Below are positions 44,301 through 51,750 of a DNA stretch of 64,000 nucleotides, in pieces (position 1 is the stretch's first letter; the number at the start of each line of letters is the position of its first letter). Position numbers and translations under genes: made by a program. The notes below the pieces were generated by a model. It saw only the letters and a list, made by a program, of their open reading frames with translations, was not told the DNA's origin and made no database searches. The DNA is from Mesorhizobium sp. L-8-3 (GTDB taxonomy: Bacteria; Pseudomonadota; Alphaproteobacteria; Rhizobiales; Rhizobiaceae): assembly GCF_016756615.1 (NCBI RefSeq), contig NZ_AP023262.1, forward strand, positions 8,123,501-8,187,500, read 5' to 3'.

Positions 44301-44422
44301 AGATCACTGTAATGCTCGCCGGCGAGACCACCCTGATCCGCTTCGTCCAGGTGCATCTCGACGACCTTTGCGCGATCGTTTCCGTCACCGTTGACGCGAC
44401 AGCGCCGGCCGAAACCATATGA
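41345..44422 (+). CDS. Sacsin-type GHKL ATPase with C-terminal Cys-rich (HNH-like) module
   Basis: 1025 residues from GTG 41345 (GGAGGG, 7 bases upstream), 3 bases after the helicase stop. The N-terminal Bergerat fold has the N box FELLQNADDQE (48-55), HWGKPF and GSFGIGFKSVFAVTD (from 103), as in sacsin/HSP90-like proteins. The middle 600 residues are not recognisable. The end has two CxxC pairs: MVCQACHQVMPF and NHLALCPTCCAKWHH, spaced like an HNH or zinc-ribbon fold, though the central His residues (YFEAPELL) are not those of an active HNH. It is probably an ATP-gated sensor or clamp working with the flanking helicases. Confidence 0.8.
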   Translation: MESLDSWFEELRQVNADLLTAAKRAKAEKFLRRSAVEKYVEPTHFIFELLQNADDQEAKKVQFRLLPDRVEFLHWGKPFRRDDVERITRLGDSDKPNEVHKIGSFGIGFKSVFAVTDRPEVYCQLDGRPFAFALEELIVPVALPLSERHGKETLFLLPYSKGASGERSSEAAAQLTKTGPEVLMFLNHIEELVWEDGVGNGERYRRIPGADGIAIFERTKIDAGKEKKHDPIAYRLFRRPVTLPDGRPSETCIAFRLNADGQAVGESSPAKLWVYFETEEQLGFRFRVHGPFKLTDNRANVMRSEPFNQQLIREISGLIATALTELRNEKRLVRETLNALPIPTDDIAENWTGLAETIWQALRQQQVLPTAAGAYANPISLSQGIQDLRAVLDDKDLSLLADQDKFWAVSAGQRNSRIDRLHSHVGIDELTLEGLLKQLESTAQRPGRLQSWLADHDDGWTQKLYLLLNGIKGHQVTRLGSLPMVRTAGGDHVHANAVRFSPSDDGTDRDIEIPGVNIVAPGLLAGRKQVREEVTAFLRRIDVKDVNEEDYIRALLALHYQPGHRVADMNAHRRHLERFAGWLGAHPYQAAIFKGACLFLAEGSDQLQTGGMLFIDKPFLETGLAAVYGPQGPLKNEKRPLGKRYRGIKGVLDFARTLGVIQHLQPARVSTSLHPEQSALWADYYRYGARWGNSTNTDWTIPGLERLLAQPDAAVSLCLWRSLQAFDRSVFFAKFRHAESYPMREKPASFLYQLKSLAWVPCASGGFKKPEDITEQELPPEFDTTDRTGWLEMIGLGSNAKRKAAEYQQQRQIVLRAGIPDEFAEQFQELSEEQRRSVLEAGFRELATSTILQPTFPEREAPNPERRATRMAERARAAPQKTYETRERSVRTSDNESRQLARPYLVDLYTNSANQMVCQACHQVMPFSLADGSPYFEAPELLPEASAELVENHLALCPTCCAKWHHARATSDAEVVSALRSAEAPQITVMLAGETTLIRFVQVHLDDLCAIVSVTVDATAPAETI

Positions 44423-44434
44423 TGTAGTTAGGCG

Positions 44435-47400
44435 ATGTTAAGAATCGGTCCCGATCTACAGTTCAGCGCCACGGATCTGGTCGGCCACTTGAATTGTCGG
44501 CACCTGACCGCCCTTGACCGCAACGTCGCCGATGGCGCGCTGGAAAAACCGAAGATCTGGGACCCGCTACTTGACATCCTGCAGCAGCGCGGCGCCGTGC
44601 ACGAGGCCGCCTTTATCGAGCATCTCGAAGCCTCTGGGCTCGCGATCACGGTGATCGAGGGTAAGGGTGTCGATGATGCTGCCGTCGCCGCCACCATCGC
44701 GGCTATGAAGGCGGGCACGCCGATCGTCGTCCAGGCCGCGCTGCGTACCGCACCGTTCTCAGGACGGGCCGACATCTTGCGCCGGATCGAGGAGCCGAGT
44801 GATCTCGGGGCCTGGTCGTATGAGGTCATCGACACCAAACTCGCCCGCGAGACCAAGGGCGGCACGGTGCTGCAGCTCTGCTTGTATGCAGACCTCGTAG
44901 GAGACATCCAAGGCCGCGCCCCTGAGTTCGCGTATGTGGTCACGCCCGTTTCTGATTTCGCGCCTGAGCGGTTCCGGGTCAGCGACTATGCCGCCTACTA
45001 CCGCCATGTCCGGAACCGTTTCGCTGCTTCCGTTGACGGTGACCACGACACTTACCCAGAGCCGGTGGCCCATTGCGATATCTGCCGTTGGCGGGGGCGC
45101 TGTAACGATCAACGACACCAGGACGACCACCTTTCGCTCGTCGCCGGGATCACTGCCGTGCAGCGGGGCGAGCTCACCAGCCACGACGTCACCACAGTGA
45201 CTGCCCTGGCCGCGCTCCCCCTGCCGCTGCCGTGGAAACCGGAACGCGGCGCGGCCGCCTCATACCATCGTGTGCGGGAACAGGCGCGGATCCAGGTCGA
45301 GGGCCGGATCGCTGGCAAGCTGCTCCACGAATTGCTGCCAGTAGAACCGGGTTTTGGTCTGAGCGGCCTGCCGGCGCCGGATGACGGCGACATCTTCTTC
45401 GACCTCGAAGGCGATCCCTTTGTTGGCGAAGGCGGCCTCGAATTTCTGTTCGGCTATGCCTTCAGGGGTGCGCACGGCACGCTCACTCACGTCGCTGACT
45501 GGTGCTTCACGCCGGCCGATGAAAAGGCCGCCTTCGAGCGCTTCGTCGATTTCGTCATGGAACGCCGGCAGCTTCATCCCAGCCTGCACATCTATCACTA
45601 TGCGCCCTACGAGCCGGGCGCGCTCAAGCGCCTGATGGGGCGCTACGCTACACGCGAAGAAGAGATCGACGCGCTACTGCGCGGGCAGGTCATGGTCGAT
45701 CTCTACTCAGTGGTCCGCCACGCCATCCGGGCCAGCGCCGAGAGCTATTCCATAAAGAAGCTCGAGCCGCTCTACGCGTTCACGCGTGCGGTGCCACTGC
45801 CCGATGCTAACTATGCCTTGAGCAAGCTGCAGGCCTGCCTCGAGCTCGGGGGCGCGAGCGGCATCAGCGCGGACGATCAGGCCGTTGTCGCCGGCTACAA
45901 CCAGGACGACTGCGTCTCGACGGCACGGCTGCGCGACTGGCTGGAAAACCTGCGCACAAACGCCCTCGCCTCCGGCGTCAACATTCCCCGACCGAGCCCG
46001 CCGGAAGAAGAAGCCCCGCCGGACGTCACCGTCTGGCAGGCGCGGATTGACGCGGTGGTGGCGCGGCTGACCGAAGGCATTCCGGTCGACCCGGCGGAGC
46101 GCAGCGCCGAACAGCACGCCCTCTATGTCCTGGCGAAAGTGCTCGACTGGCACCGCCGCGAAGCGAAGGCGATCTGGTGGGAGTACTTCCGGCTCGCGGC
46201 GCTCTCTGCGGAGGATCTGGAGAGCGAGCGGGCTGGCATTGCCGGCCTCACGTTCGTGGATACGGTCGGCGGCACTGTCAAAGCCCCGATCCACCGTTAT
46301 CGCTTTCCGCCGCAGGACGCGGAGTTTCGCGGAGGGGAGGATTTGCGCAGCGCCGGTGGCGAGCGGTTCGGTAAGGTCGAAGCCGTCGATCTGGAACATC
46401 GCTTCATCGACATCAAGAAGCGGGGCGATACCGCCGCGTTCCATCCCGAGGCGATCTTTGCGCATTCCTACATCGACACGGGCGTCCTCGCCGAGTCGCT
46501 GGTGCAGATCGGCGAGTATGTGGCCGATCACGGCATCACCGGTCGCGGCCGATACAAAGCCGCACGGGATCTCCTGCTGCGGTTGCCGCCGGATGTCGGC
46601 GGCGCGCCGCTTCAGCAACCGGACGAGAGCGCCGTCGATGCCGCCTGTCGCCTTGTCTGTGCTCTGCAGGGCGTCCTCGCCATCCAGGGACCGCCGGGCG
46701 CGGGTAAGACCCATACCGGTGCCCACGCGATCCTGGCCCTCGTCAAAGCCGGCCTCCGTGTCGGCGTGACCGCCAACAGCCATAAGGTCATCCGCAGCCT
46801 GCTTGAGAAGGCTGCCGAGGAAGGCGAAAAGGAAGGCTTCGATCTGCATTGCCTGCACAAGGTCACGGATCCGGTCGACAATGTTCCGCACATCACCAGC
46901 ACGATGAAGAACCCGGAAGCTCTTGACGCCTTTGCGAGCGGTTTCCATGTCCTCGGCGGCACGGGATTTCTGTGGGCGCGGCCCGATGCGACCGACCTTG
47001 TCGATGTGCTGCTCGTGGACGAGGCCGCACAGATGTCGCTCGCCAATGTGCTGGCCATAACGCCGGCCACGACCGACCTGGTCTTGCTCGGCGATCCGCG
47101 ACAGCTCGAACAGCCTATGCAGGGGTCGCATCCAGACGGCGCGGACGTGTCCGCCCTCGATCACTTGCTCGGCGGTCGCCAGACCATCGCGGAGGATGAG
47201 GGCCTGTTCCTCGACCAGACCTGGAGACTGCACCCGGACATCTGCCGTTTCACATCTGAACTGTTCTACGAAGGCCGCCTCCGCCCCCGTCCCGGTCTCG
47301 AAAATCAGACTATCCTGATGGATGGCCCGCTCGGGGGGACCGGCCTGCGCTACGTCGCCGTGCAGCACAGCGGCAATCAGAATTGCAGCCCGGAGGAGGC

Positions 47401-47827
47401 GATTCGCATCCGCGACCTTGTGAACCGACTACTCGACTCCGGCGCGCGCTGGCGTGACCGCGAGGGCAGCGAGTCACCCCTCACGCTGAACGACATCCTG
47501 ATTATCGCGCCCTACAACGCGCAGGTCTTCGAGGTTCAGGAATGCCTGCCCGGCGCGCGGGTCGGCACCGTGGATAAGTTCCAGGGTCAGGAGGCCCCCA
47601 TCGTGATCTATTCGATCACGACCTCCACTCACGCCGACGCCCCGCGCGGCATGGAATTCCTCTACAGCGCGAACCGCCTCAACGTCGCCACCTCCCGCGC
47701 CAAGATCCTGTGCATCCTGGTCGCTAATCCGGACGTGTTCGAGCCGGACTGCCGGACGCCGCGGCAGATGCAGCTCGCCAACGGCTTCTCCCGCTATCTG
47801 GAAATGGCAGATGCGGTGAAACCGTAA
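44435..47827 (+). CDS. TM0106-type protein: RecB-like nuclease, DEDD exonuclease and UPF1-like SF1 helicase
   Basis: 1130 residues in three parts. (1) A Cas4/RecB-like nuclease (1-250) with GRADIL (Asp 113), VIDTKLAR (Asp 133, Lys 135), and an iron-sulfur-type cysteine set: one in HLNCRHL and three in CDICRWRGRC. (2) An RNase H-like DEDD domain (315-520) with DIFFDLEGDPF and YNQDDCVSTARLRDWL. (3) An SF1B helicase (735-1130) with IQGPPGAGKTHTGAH (Lys 758), VLLVDEAAQMSLAN, LLGDPRQLEQPM, TVDKFQGQEAPIVIYS and NRLNVATSRAK. It should unwind and degrade DNA or RNA ends. It follows the ATPase gene by 12 bases and closes the operon. Confidence 0.88.
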   Translation: MLRIGPDLQFSATDLVGHLNCRHLTALDRNVADGALEKPKIWDPLLDILQQRGAVHEAAFIEHLEASGLAITVIEGKGVDDAAVAATIAAMKAGTPIVVQAALRTAPFSGRADILRRIEEPSDLGAWSYEVIDTKLARETKGGTVLQLCLYADLVGDIQGRAPEFAYVVTPVSDFAPERFRVSDYAAYYRHVRNRFAASVDGDHDTYPEPVAHCDICRWRGRCNDQRHQDDHLSLVAGITAVQRGELTSHDVTTVTALAALPLPLPWKPERGAAASYHRVREQARIQVEGRIAGKLLHELLPVEPGFGLSGLPAPDDGDIFFDLEGDPFVGEGGLEFLFGYAFRGAHGTLTHVADWCFTPADEKAAFERFVDFVMERRQLHPSLHIYHYAPYEPGALKRLMGRYATREEEIDALLRGQVMVDLYSVVRHAIRASAESYSIKKLEPLYAFTRAVPLPDANYALSKLQACLELGGASGISADDQAVVAGYNQDDCVSTARLRDWLENLRTNALASGVNIPRPSPPEEEAPPDVTVWQARIDAVVARLTEGIPVDPAERSAEQHALYVLAKVLDWHRREAKAIWWEYFRLAALSAEDLESERAGIAGLTFVDTVGGTVKAPIHRYRFPPQDAEFRGGEDLRSAGGERFGKVEAVDLEHRFIDIKKRGDTAAFHPEAIFAHSYIDTGVLAESLVQIGEYVADHGITGRGRYKAARDLLLRLPPDVGGAPLQQPDESAVDAACRLVCALQGVLAIQGPPGAGKTHTGAHAILALVKAGLRVGVTANSHKVIRSLLEKAAEEGEKEGFDLHCLHKVTDPVDNVPHITSTMKNPEALDAFASGFHVLGGTGFLWARPDATDLVDVLLVDEAAQMSLANVLAITPATTDLVLLGDPRQLEQPMQGSHPDGADVSALDHLLGGRQTIAEDEGLFLDQTWRLHPDICRFTSELFYEGRLRPRPGLENQTILMDGPLGGTGLRYVAVQHSGNQNCSPEEAIRIRDLVNRLLDSGARWRDREGSESPLTLNDILIIAPYNAQVFEVQECLPGARVGTVDKFQGQEAPIVIYSITTSTHADAPRGMEFLYSANRLNVATSRAKILCILVANPDVFEPDCRTPRQMQLANGFSRYLEMADAVKP

Positions 47828-48567
47828 GCCCCCTATCGGCGGTACATCCATTCGCTCGACGCCGCGCTTATCGTGGCTGCCGAAAGACGGTGATTAGCGC
47901 TATGCGCCTACCACAACGAATTGGTTGGCAAGGACGATTAATGCGGAACGCCGAGAGCAGCATCTAGCCCGCTCAGCAAGCCCGACACACAGATCTTAAA
48001 GAGCTTCGGCAAGCCCGGGGGGTCCCAGTAGCTGCGTGACACGCACCGGACGAAGCGTTCCGACTGCCCTGTCATAGACCGCAACGTCTGTACTACCATC
48101 GTGTTGAAACCGGTAAAGGCACTCCCGACCCGCTGCTGCTCTGAGGCATATGGGCCTTAGCGCCGTGGACAATCTCTCCCGTGAGAAGCTGGAAGCTGGC
48201 GCTGACCAAAAATGACTAGAGTGTGCTCGCGCAGCAAAGCAAACGATCGAGGCAGCTAAGCTCCAGGAGGTACTAGTCTCTGCCGCCTAATGTTCGACAT
48301 CGATTTTGAACGCTACCAATATTGGTCAACGTTGGAGGTCGCGCAGAAGGCCAAGTGCCGAGACTAGTTATGGACGGTCGCACCTGTGAAGCCTGAATAC
48401 GCGCAAGCGTTATCGTCATGCGGAATAGACGGACCGAATCTCTGGCAAACTAATTTAGCCCTTATCTGTGGAGGTTTTACGTGGCATGGTAGGAATGCCG
48501 CCAAGCGGCTTGCAGACAGTGGAGCAGAGGGACGTAAATCTCAAGAGGCGCGGCCTATAGTGTCTTT
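47828..48567. other. Gap between the helicase operon and the biosynthetic cluster
   Basis: About 740 bases, less G+C-rich than the neighbours, with no convincing gene. A 65-codon frame at 48386-48583 has no ribosome site or recognisable product. No second tRNA-Arg fragment was found here, so this gap is not an obvious island end. Confidence 0.45.
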
Positions 48568-48585
48568 CGTGATTGTTCCGTGATT
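48568..48585 (+). promoter_or_regulatory. SARP-type heptamer direct repeat
   Basis: CGTGATT occurs at 48568-48574 and again at 48579-48585, separated by 4 bases (11-base period). SARP activators bind heptamers repeated with this period next to the -10 region. The site is 92 bases upstream of the SARP gene, suggesting self-activation. Confidence 0.5.
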
Positions 48586-48676
48586 TTACGGAATAGCGGG
48601 CGGCCATAGGATGTTTTGGACGGAGCGATCCTGACGATAGCTGCCGCACGAGGGTATTCTTAGGCCCTGGGGGGTT

Positions 48677-49492
48677 ATGGGGGCGACGATGTTGCATGTT
48701 GGCCTGATGGGTAGCTTCAACGTGCGCTTGAATGGTCGGCGGGTGAACGCGGATCTCGGACCCTCTGGCCAACGAATGGCAGCCGTTCTCTTTTCTCAAC
48801 CGGGTCGGTTGCGGCGTCGCGAGTGGATAGCCGAGAATTTCTGGCCGCAGCTTGACGAAAGCAAGTCCAGGGCGGCGCTCAACTCAGCCCTGTGGCGACT
48901 GCGTCGCATTCTCAGTCTTGAGCCCGAGAGTGCGGGCGCGAAGAATCTAATGTCGATCGGGGACCACGTTGTGCTTGAGGCCGAGCCCTGGTTCGAGGTC
49001 GATGCGCTGACTATCAGCCGAACGGCACGGCATGAGGGAAGGGCCGAACGGCCGGAGATTAGGGATGTGCTGCGTGCGGTCGAGCTCTACCAGGGACCAT
49101 TCTTAGAATCCGAAGACGCGGAATTCTTCGTCGAAGAACGCGAGCGTCTGCACTCATGCTTCGTGGAACTCGCCCATTGCGCTCTTAAGCATCATATGAG
49201 AGCACGGGCTTGGACTGAGGCTATTGCGATCTGTCGCAAGGTGCTCACCCATGACCCGTACCGCGAGATGTTCGTGAGGACGCTGGTCGCACTCCTTTGT
49301 CTCGACGAATGCAGGGTCGAAGCCATCCGCTACGGCGAGAGATGGCGGAAGACCCTCCTGACCGAAATCGGCGTCGAACCCATGCCGGAAACCCGGCGGG
49401 TGTTCCAGCAGATACGAGAGTGCGCCTACGACGGCGACTTGGTCGACCTTGAGCGGACGATCGCGACGGGCCTCAGCGTCGCCGAGGAATAG
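48677..49492 (+). CDS. SARP-family transcriptional activator (OmpR-type HTH + BTAD)
   Basis: 271 residues. The N-terminal winged helix is HVGLMGSFNVRLNGRRVNAD, RREWIAENFWPQLDESKSRA, ALNSALWRLRRILSLEP. The bacterial transcriptional activation domain (about 110-255) has LRAVELYQGPFLESEDAEFF, EERERLHSCFVELAHCALKH and DPYREMFVRTLVALLCLDEC. SARPs are pathway-specific activators of antibiotic clusters, common in actinomycetes and rare in proteobacteria. ATG 48677 or ATG 48689 (MLHVGLMG, the more SARP-like start) may be used. Its place at the head of the enediyne-type genes points to control of that cluster. Confidence 0.88.
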   Translation: MGATMLHVGLMGSFNVRLNGRRVNADLGPSGQRMAAVLFSQPGRLRRREWIAENFWPQLDESKSRAALNSALWRLRRILSLEPESAGAKNLMSIGDHVVLEAEPWFEVDALTISRTARHEGRAERPEIRDVLRAVELYQGPFLESEDAEFFVEERERLHSCFVELAHCALKHHMRARAWTEAIAICRKVLTHDPYREMFVRTLVALLCLDECRVEAIRYGERWRKTLLTEIGVEPMPETRRVFQQIRECAYDGDLVDLERTIATGLSVAEE

Positions 49493-49596
49493 GTTCCATA
49501 CATTCTGCCGTGAGTGTCGCGCAATGGCCCGCAGAGGGTGATGCGCCATCCTCGTCGTAGTTCATCGAATGCGATGTGCAACCACGAGGCTAAGAG

Positions 49597-50487
49597 ATGA
49601 CTGTTGGCCAATCATCACTGCAAACCACCACCCGTCCATACACTCAGACGCTCATTGTGGTTGGTGCGATCGCCTGCGGGATCCTGCTTGCGTATCTCTG
49701 GTCTTACGAGTTCGTCGACAAAGTTGTTGCGGACGGCATCGCCCGCATCGTCCTTCGCGAGGATCTGGCGGGCTTCGACATCTCCTCGATCGGCGCGGGC
49801 CTGCTCTTCGCCTTCGTTAGCGGCGTCGCCGGTACCCTGACCGCCTGCAACGCGTGTGTGCTCGCTGCGACCATTCCGCTCGCACCCAAGACGGGTGGAC
49901 CGGCTGCAGCGATCAGCTCACTCGTTCCATTCATCGCATCGCTGCTCATCGTGGCCAGCGGTTACGGCGTCATCGGAGTGCTGCTCGGGTCGAACCTGCC
50001 GCAGCTCTCGTCCGAAACCGTTGGCGCCATGCCGGTCCGGCTGATGCAGGCGGGTGTCGTCTTCGTTGGGCTTGGTACTGTCCTCCTGGCGTGGGGAGTT
50101 CTGATCCTGCGTCACGCTGGAAACGAGGCAACGACGCGCGGCATGGTCTCATCCAACCTCGTGCAGATCGTTCTCGGCGTGGTTGTAGCCGCATTCCTCA
50201 TCGGTCGTCCGTTCCCGCCGTTCCGCCGCATGTTCGAGGACGCGACCGCGCGTGGCGATGTGATGTACGGTGCGGCCGCATTCGGGCTCCAGGCTATCGG
50301 AAATGTGGCCTTTGTCATCGTGCTCGTGCTCTTGCTCGCGACCGCTCGCAGGGGCGCAGTCCTCAACTGGCTCGGTGATCATCCGCGCGCGCGTGCGGGG
50401 CTCATTTCGGTGGGATTTATGCTCGGCGGCACATTCATGGTCGCCTATTGGGGGATTCGTGTACCCGCGATCTTCCTCGGGCAATAG
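49597..50487 (+). CDS. Multi-pass membrane protein, possibly CcdA/DsbD-like
   Basis: 296 residues with about seven hydrophobic segments, e.g. TLIVVGAIACGILLAYLWSY, ISSIGAGLLFAFVSGVAGTL, AISSLVPFIASLLIVASGYG, LMQAGVVFVGLGTVLLAWGV and NVAFVIVLVLLLATARRG. A CxxC pair (TACNACVLAATIPLAP) sits at the end of the second helix, where CcdA/DsbD-type thiol transporters carry a Pro-Cys. This suggests transfer of reducing power across the inner membrane, but it is only a resemblance. It is the first gene after the SARP gene (104-base gap) and may supply export, redox or self-protection functions. Confidence 0.6.
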   Translation: MTVGQSSLQTTTRPYTQTLIVVGAIACGILLAYLWSYEFVDKVVADGIARIVLREDLAGFDISSIGAGLLFAFVSGVAGTLTACNACVLAATIPLAPKTGGPAAAISSLVPFIASLLIVASGYGVIGVLLGSNLPQLSSETVGAMPVRLMQAGVVFVGLGTVLLAWGVLILRHAGNEATTRGMVSSNLVQIVLGVVVAAFLIGRPFPPFRRMFEDATARGDVMYGAAAFGLQAIGNVAFVIVLVLLLATARRGAVLNWLGDHPRARAGLISVGFMLGGTFMVAYWGIRVPAIFLGQ

Positions 50488-50554
50488 CGCGCAACATGCG
50501 AGAGGACCACACAATCCCTCACGTATTTCGGGCCTTGAGTAGCGAGGAACCGGC

Positions 50555-50776
50555 ATGAAGCAGTCCCCTACAAAAACCGGGGCGTCCGAGGCAGACGAGG
50601 TGTTCGTGCTCAGGTTCTGGCGCGAGGCCGGGCGTGGAGCCGATGGCGAGATCGTCTGGAGAGCGGAGGTCACGCGACTCGGAGACACTCGAGGCAATGA
50701 TCAGCGCGTCGCAGTTCAGGGCGTCGAGGGAGCGTTGCGGGTGGTGGCATCTTTGCTTGACGGCACATCGCAATGA
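50555..50776 (+). CDS. Small protein, unrecognised
   Basis: 73 residues (VFVLRFWREAGRGADGEIVW, RAEVTRLGDTRGNDQRVAVQ). The strand-turn-strand pattern FVLRFW...WRAEVTRL and the closing EGALRVVASLL look like a small alpha+beta domain. The stop codon overlaps the unbL start by ATGA, so it is translationally coupled and almost surely real. Function unknown. Confidence 0.6.
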   Translation: MKQSPTKTGASEADEVFVLRFWREAGRGADGEIVWRAEVTRLGDTRGNDQRVAVQGVEGALRVVASLLDGTSQ

Positions 50777-51750
50777 CCGAAGATCTCATTCTCTCAGGCG
50801 ACGCCTGGTCGCCTCTAGTCGCCGGCGAGCCACGATCATGGACTAGCCGGCTTCTTGGTCTGAAGCCCGAAGAAGCAAGGTTCAACAAGCGCGGGTTCGT
50901 AGGGGATGATCCCAAACGCCAACAACGCCTTGAGTCTATCGGGCGGGCATTCATTCACGGCTATAATAGTGCTCTTGGTCTCCGCTCGGACGCGGACATC
51001 GAGACGATTATCGATCGCTTCGAGCCGTTCTTCCGCGGCTTTGTAGCCGAAGGGGCCGCGATGGGAACGGCGGTGGGAGATGCATTCTCCATCCGACCCG
51101 CGACGTTGCCCGCTTTGCTAAGGCGCCTCGCCCCAAAGTACATCTACCTGCTGCACGTCGGATGCGGATGGGCGATGGCCCGCTTGCCATGGCGACGCGG
51201 GCACATCGCGGCTGCTCTCGATCCATTTCTGCTGCCGCTGGCGCTCGATGGGAGGGGGTTCCACGACGCGTACTTCAAACCGGCGCGTGTCCTCGCGGCG
51301 TCACATTCGCCCAGGGACCGGGAGGCAGACAAGGCGCTCGATCAGGGAATCGGGCGGGCCCTCTGGTTTGTCTTCGGCGGCTCGATCCGGAGCGCCACGG
51401 CAGCAATTGCGTCGTTCCATCAGGAGCGGCAGGCCGACATCTGGTCTGGCCTGGGCCTAGCCATGGCTTATGCCGGCGGGGGCCGCGAGGAAGATATGAA
51501 GATCGCCCTGCAGGAGGCTGCGGTCAACGCCAATGACTTTGCGCAGGGGGTCGCATTCGGCTGCGCCGCGCGGCAGCTTTCCGGCCATCTGCCGCCGTCG
51601 ACGGAACTGGCAGCGGCCGCGACCTGGGGTTGCAGCGCGTCAGCAGTCGCTGCCCAGGTCGATATCGCTAAACAGGCAGTGCAGTCGGCCGGACGATCCG
51701 ACTACGAGGCTTGGCGTCGAACGGTTGCATCAATGAGAGGGTCGAGATGA
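50773..51750 (+). CDS. UnbL-like protein (DUF1702)
   Basis: 325 residues. DUF1702/UnbL features: LLGLKPEEARFNKRGFVGDD, RLESIGRAFIHGYNSALGLR, RGFVAEGAAMGTAVGDAFS, YIYLLHVGCGWAMARLPWRR, ALDGRGFHDAYF, QGIGRALWFVFGGSI and ADIWSGLGLAMAYAGG. UnbL proteins belong to the conserved set that accompanies enediyne polyketide synthases; their chemical role is not settled. ATGA overlaps couple it to the genes on both sides. Coupled order UnbL-UnbV-UnbU-PKS is the reason for the firm call. Confidence 0.85.
   Translation: MTEDLILSGDAWSPLVAGEPRSWTSRLLGLKPEEARFNKRGFVGDDPKRQQRLESIGRAFIHGYNSALGLRSDADIETIIDRFEPFFRGFVAEGAAMGTAVGDAFSIRPATLPALLRRLAPKYIYLLHVGCGWAMARLPWRRGHIAAALDPFLLPLALDGRGFHDAYFKPARVLAASHSPRDREADKALDQGIGRALWFVFGGSIRSATAAIASFHQERQADIWSGLGLAMAYAGGGREEDMKIALQEAAVNANDFAQGVAFGCAARQLSGHLPPSTELAAAATWGCSASAVAAQVDIAKQAVQSAGRSDYEAWRRTVASMRGSR

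Noticed and set aside
38129..44422. Classification of the helicase operon as DISARM
   Set aside because: The SNF2 helicase resembles DrmD in type, but DrmA, DrmB, DrmC and a methyltransferase are absent, and the sacsin-type ATPase and TM0106 protein are not DISARM parts.
45707..47368. 553-codon minus-strand open frame
   Set aside because: It is fully opposite the nuclease-helicase gene, whose motifs are unmistakable; the antisense product has no recognisable features.
48386..48583. 65-codon open frame in the gap before the SARP gene
   Set aside because: No ribosome site, no recognised domain, and in a region without coding character.
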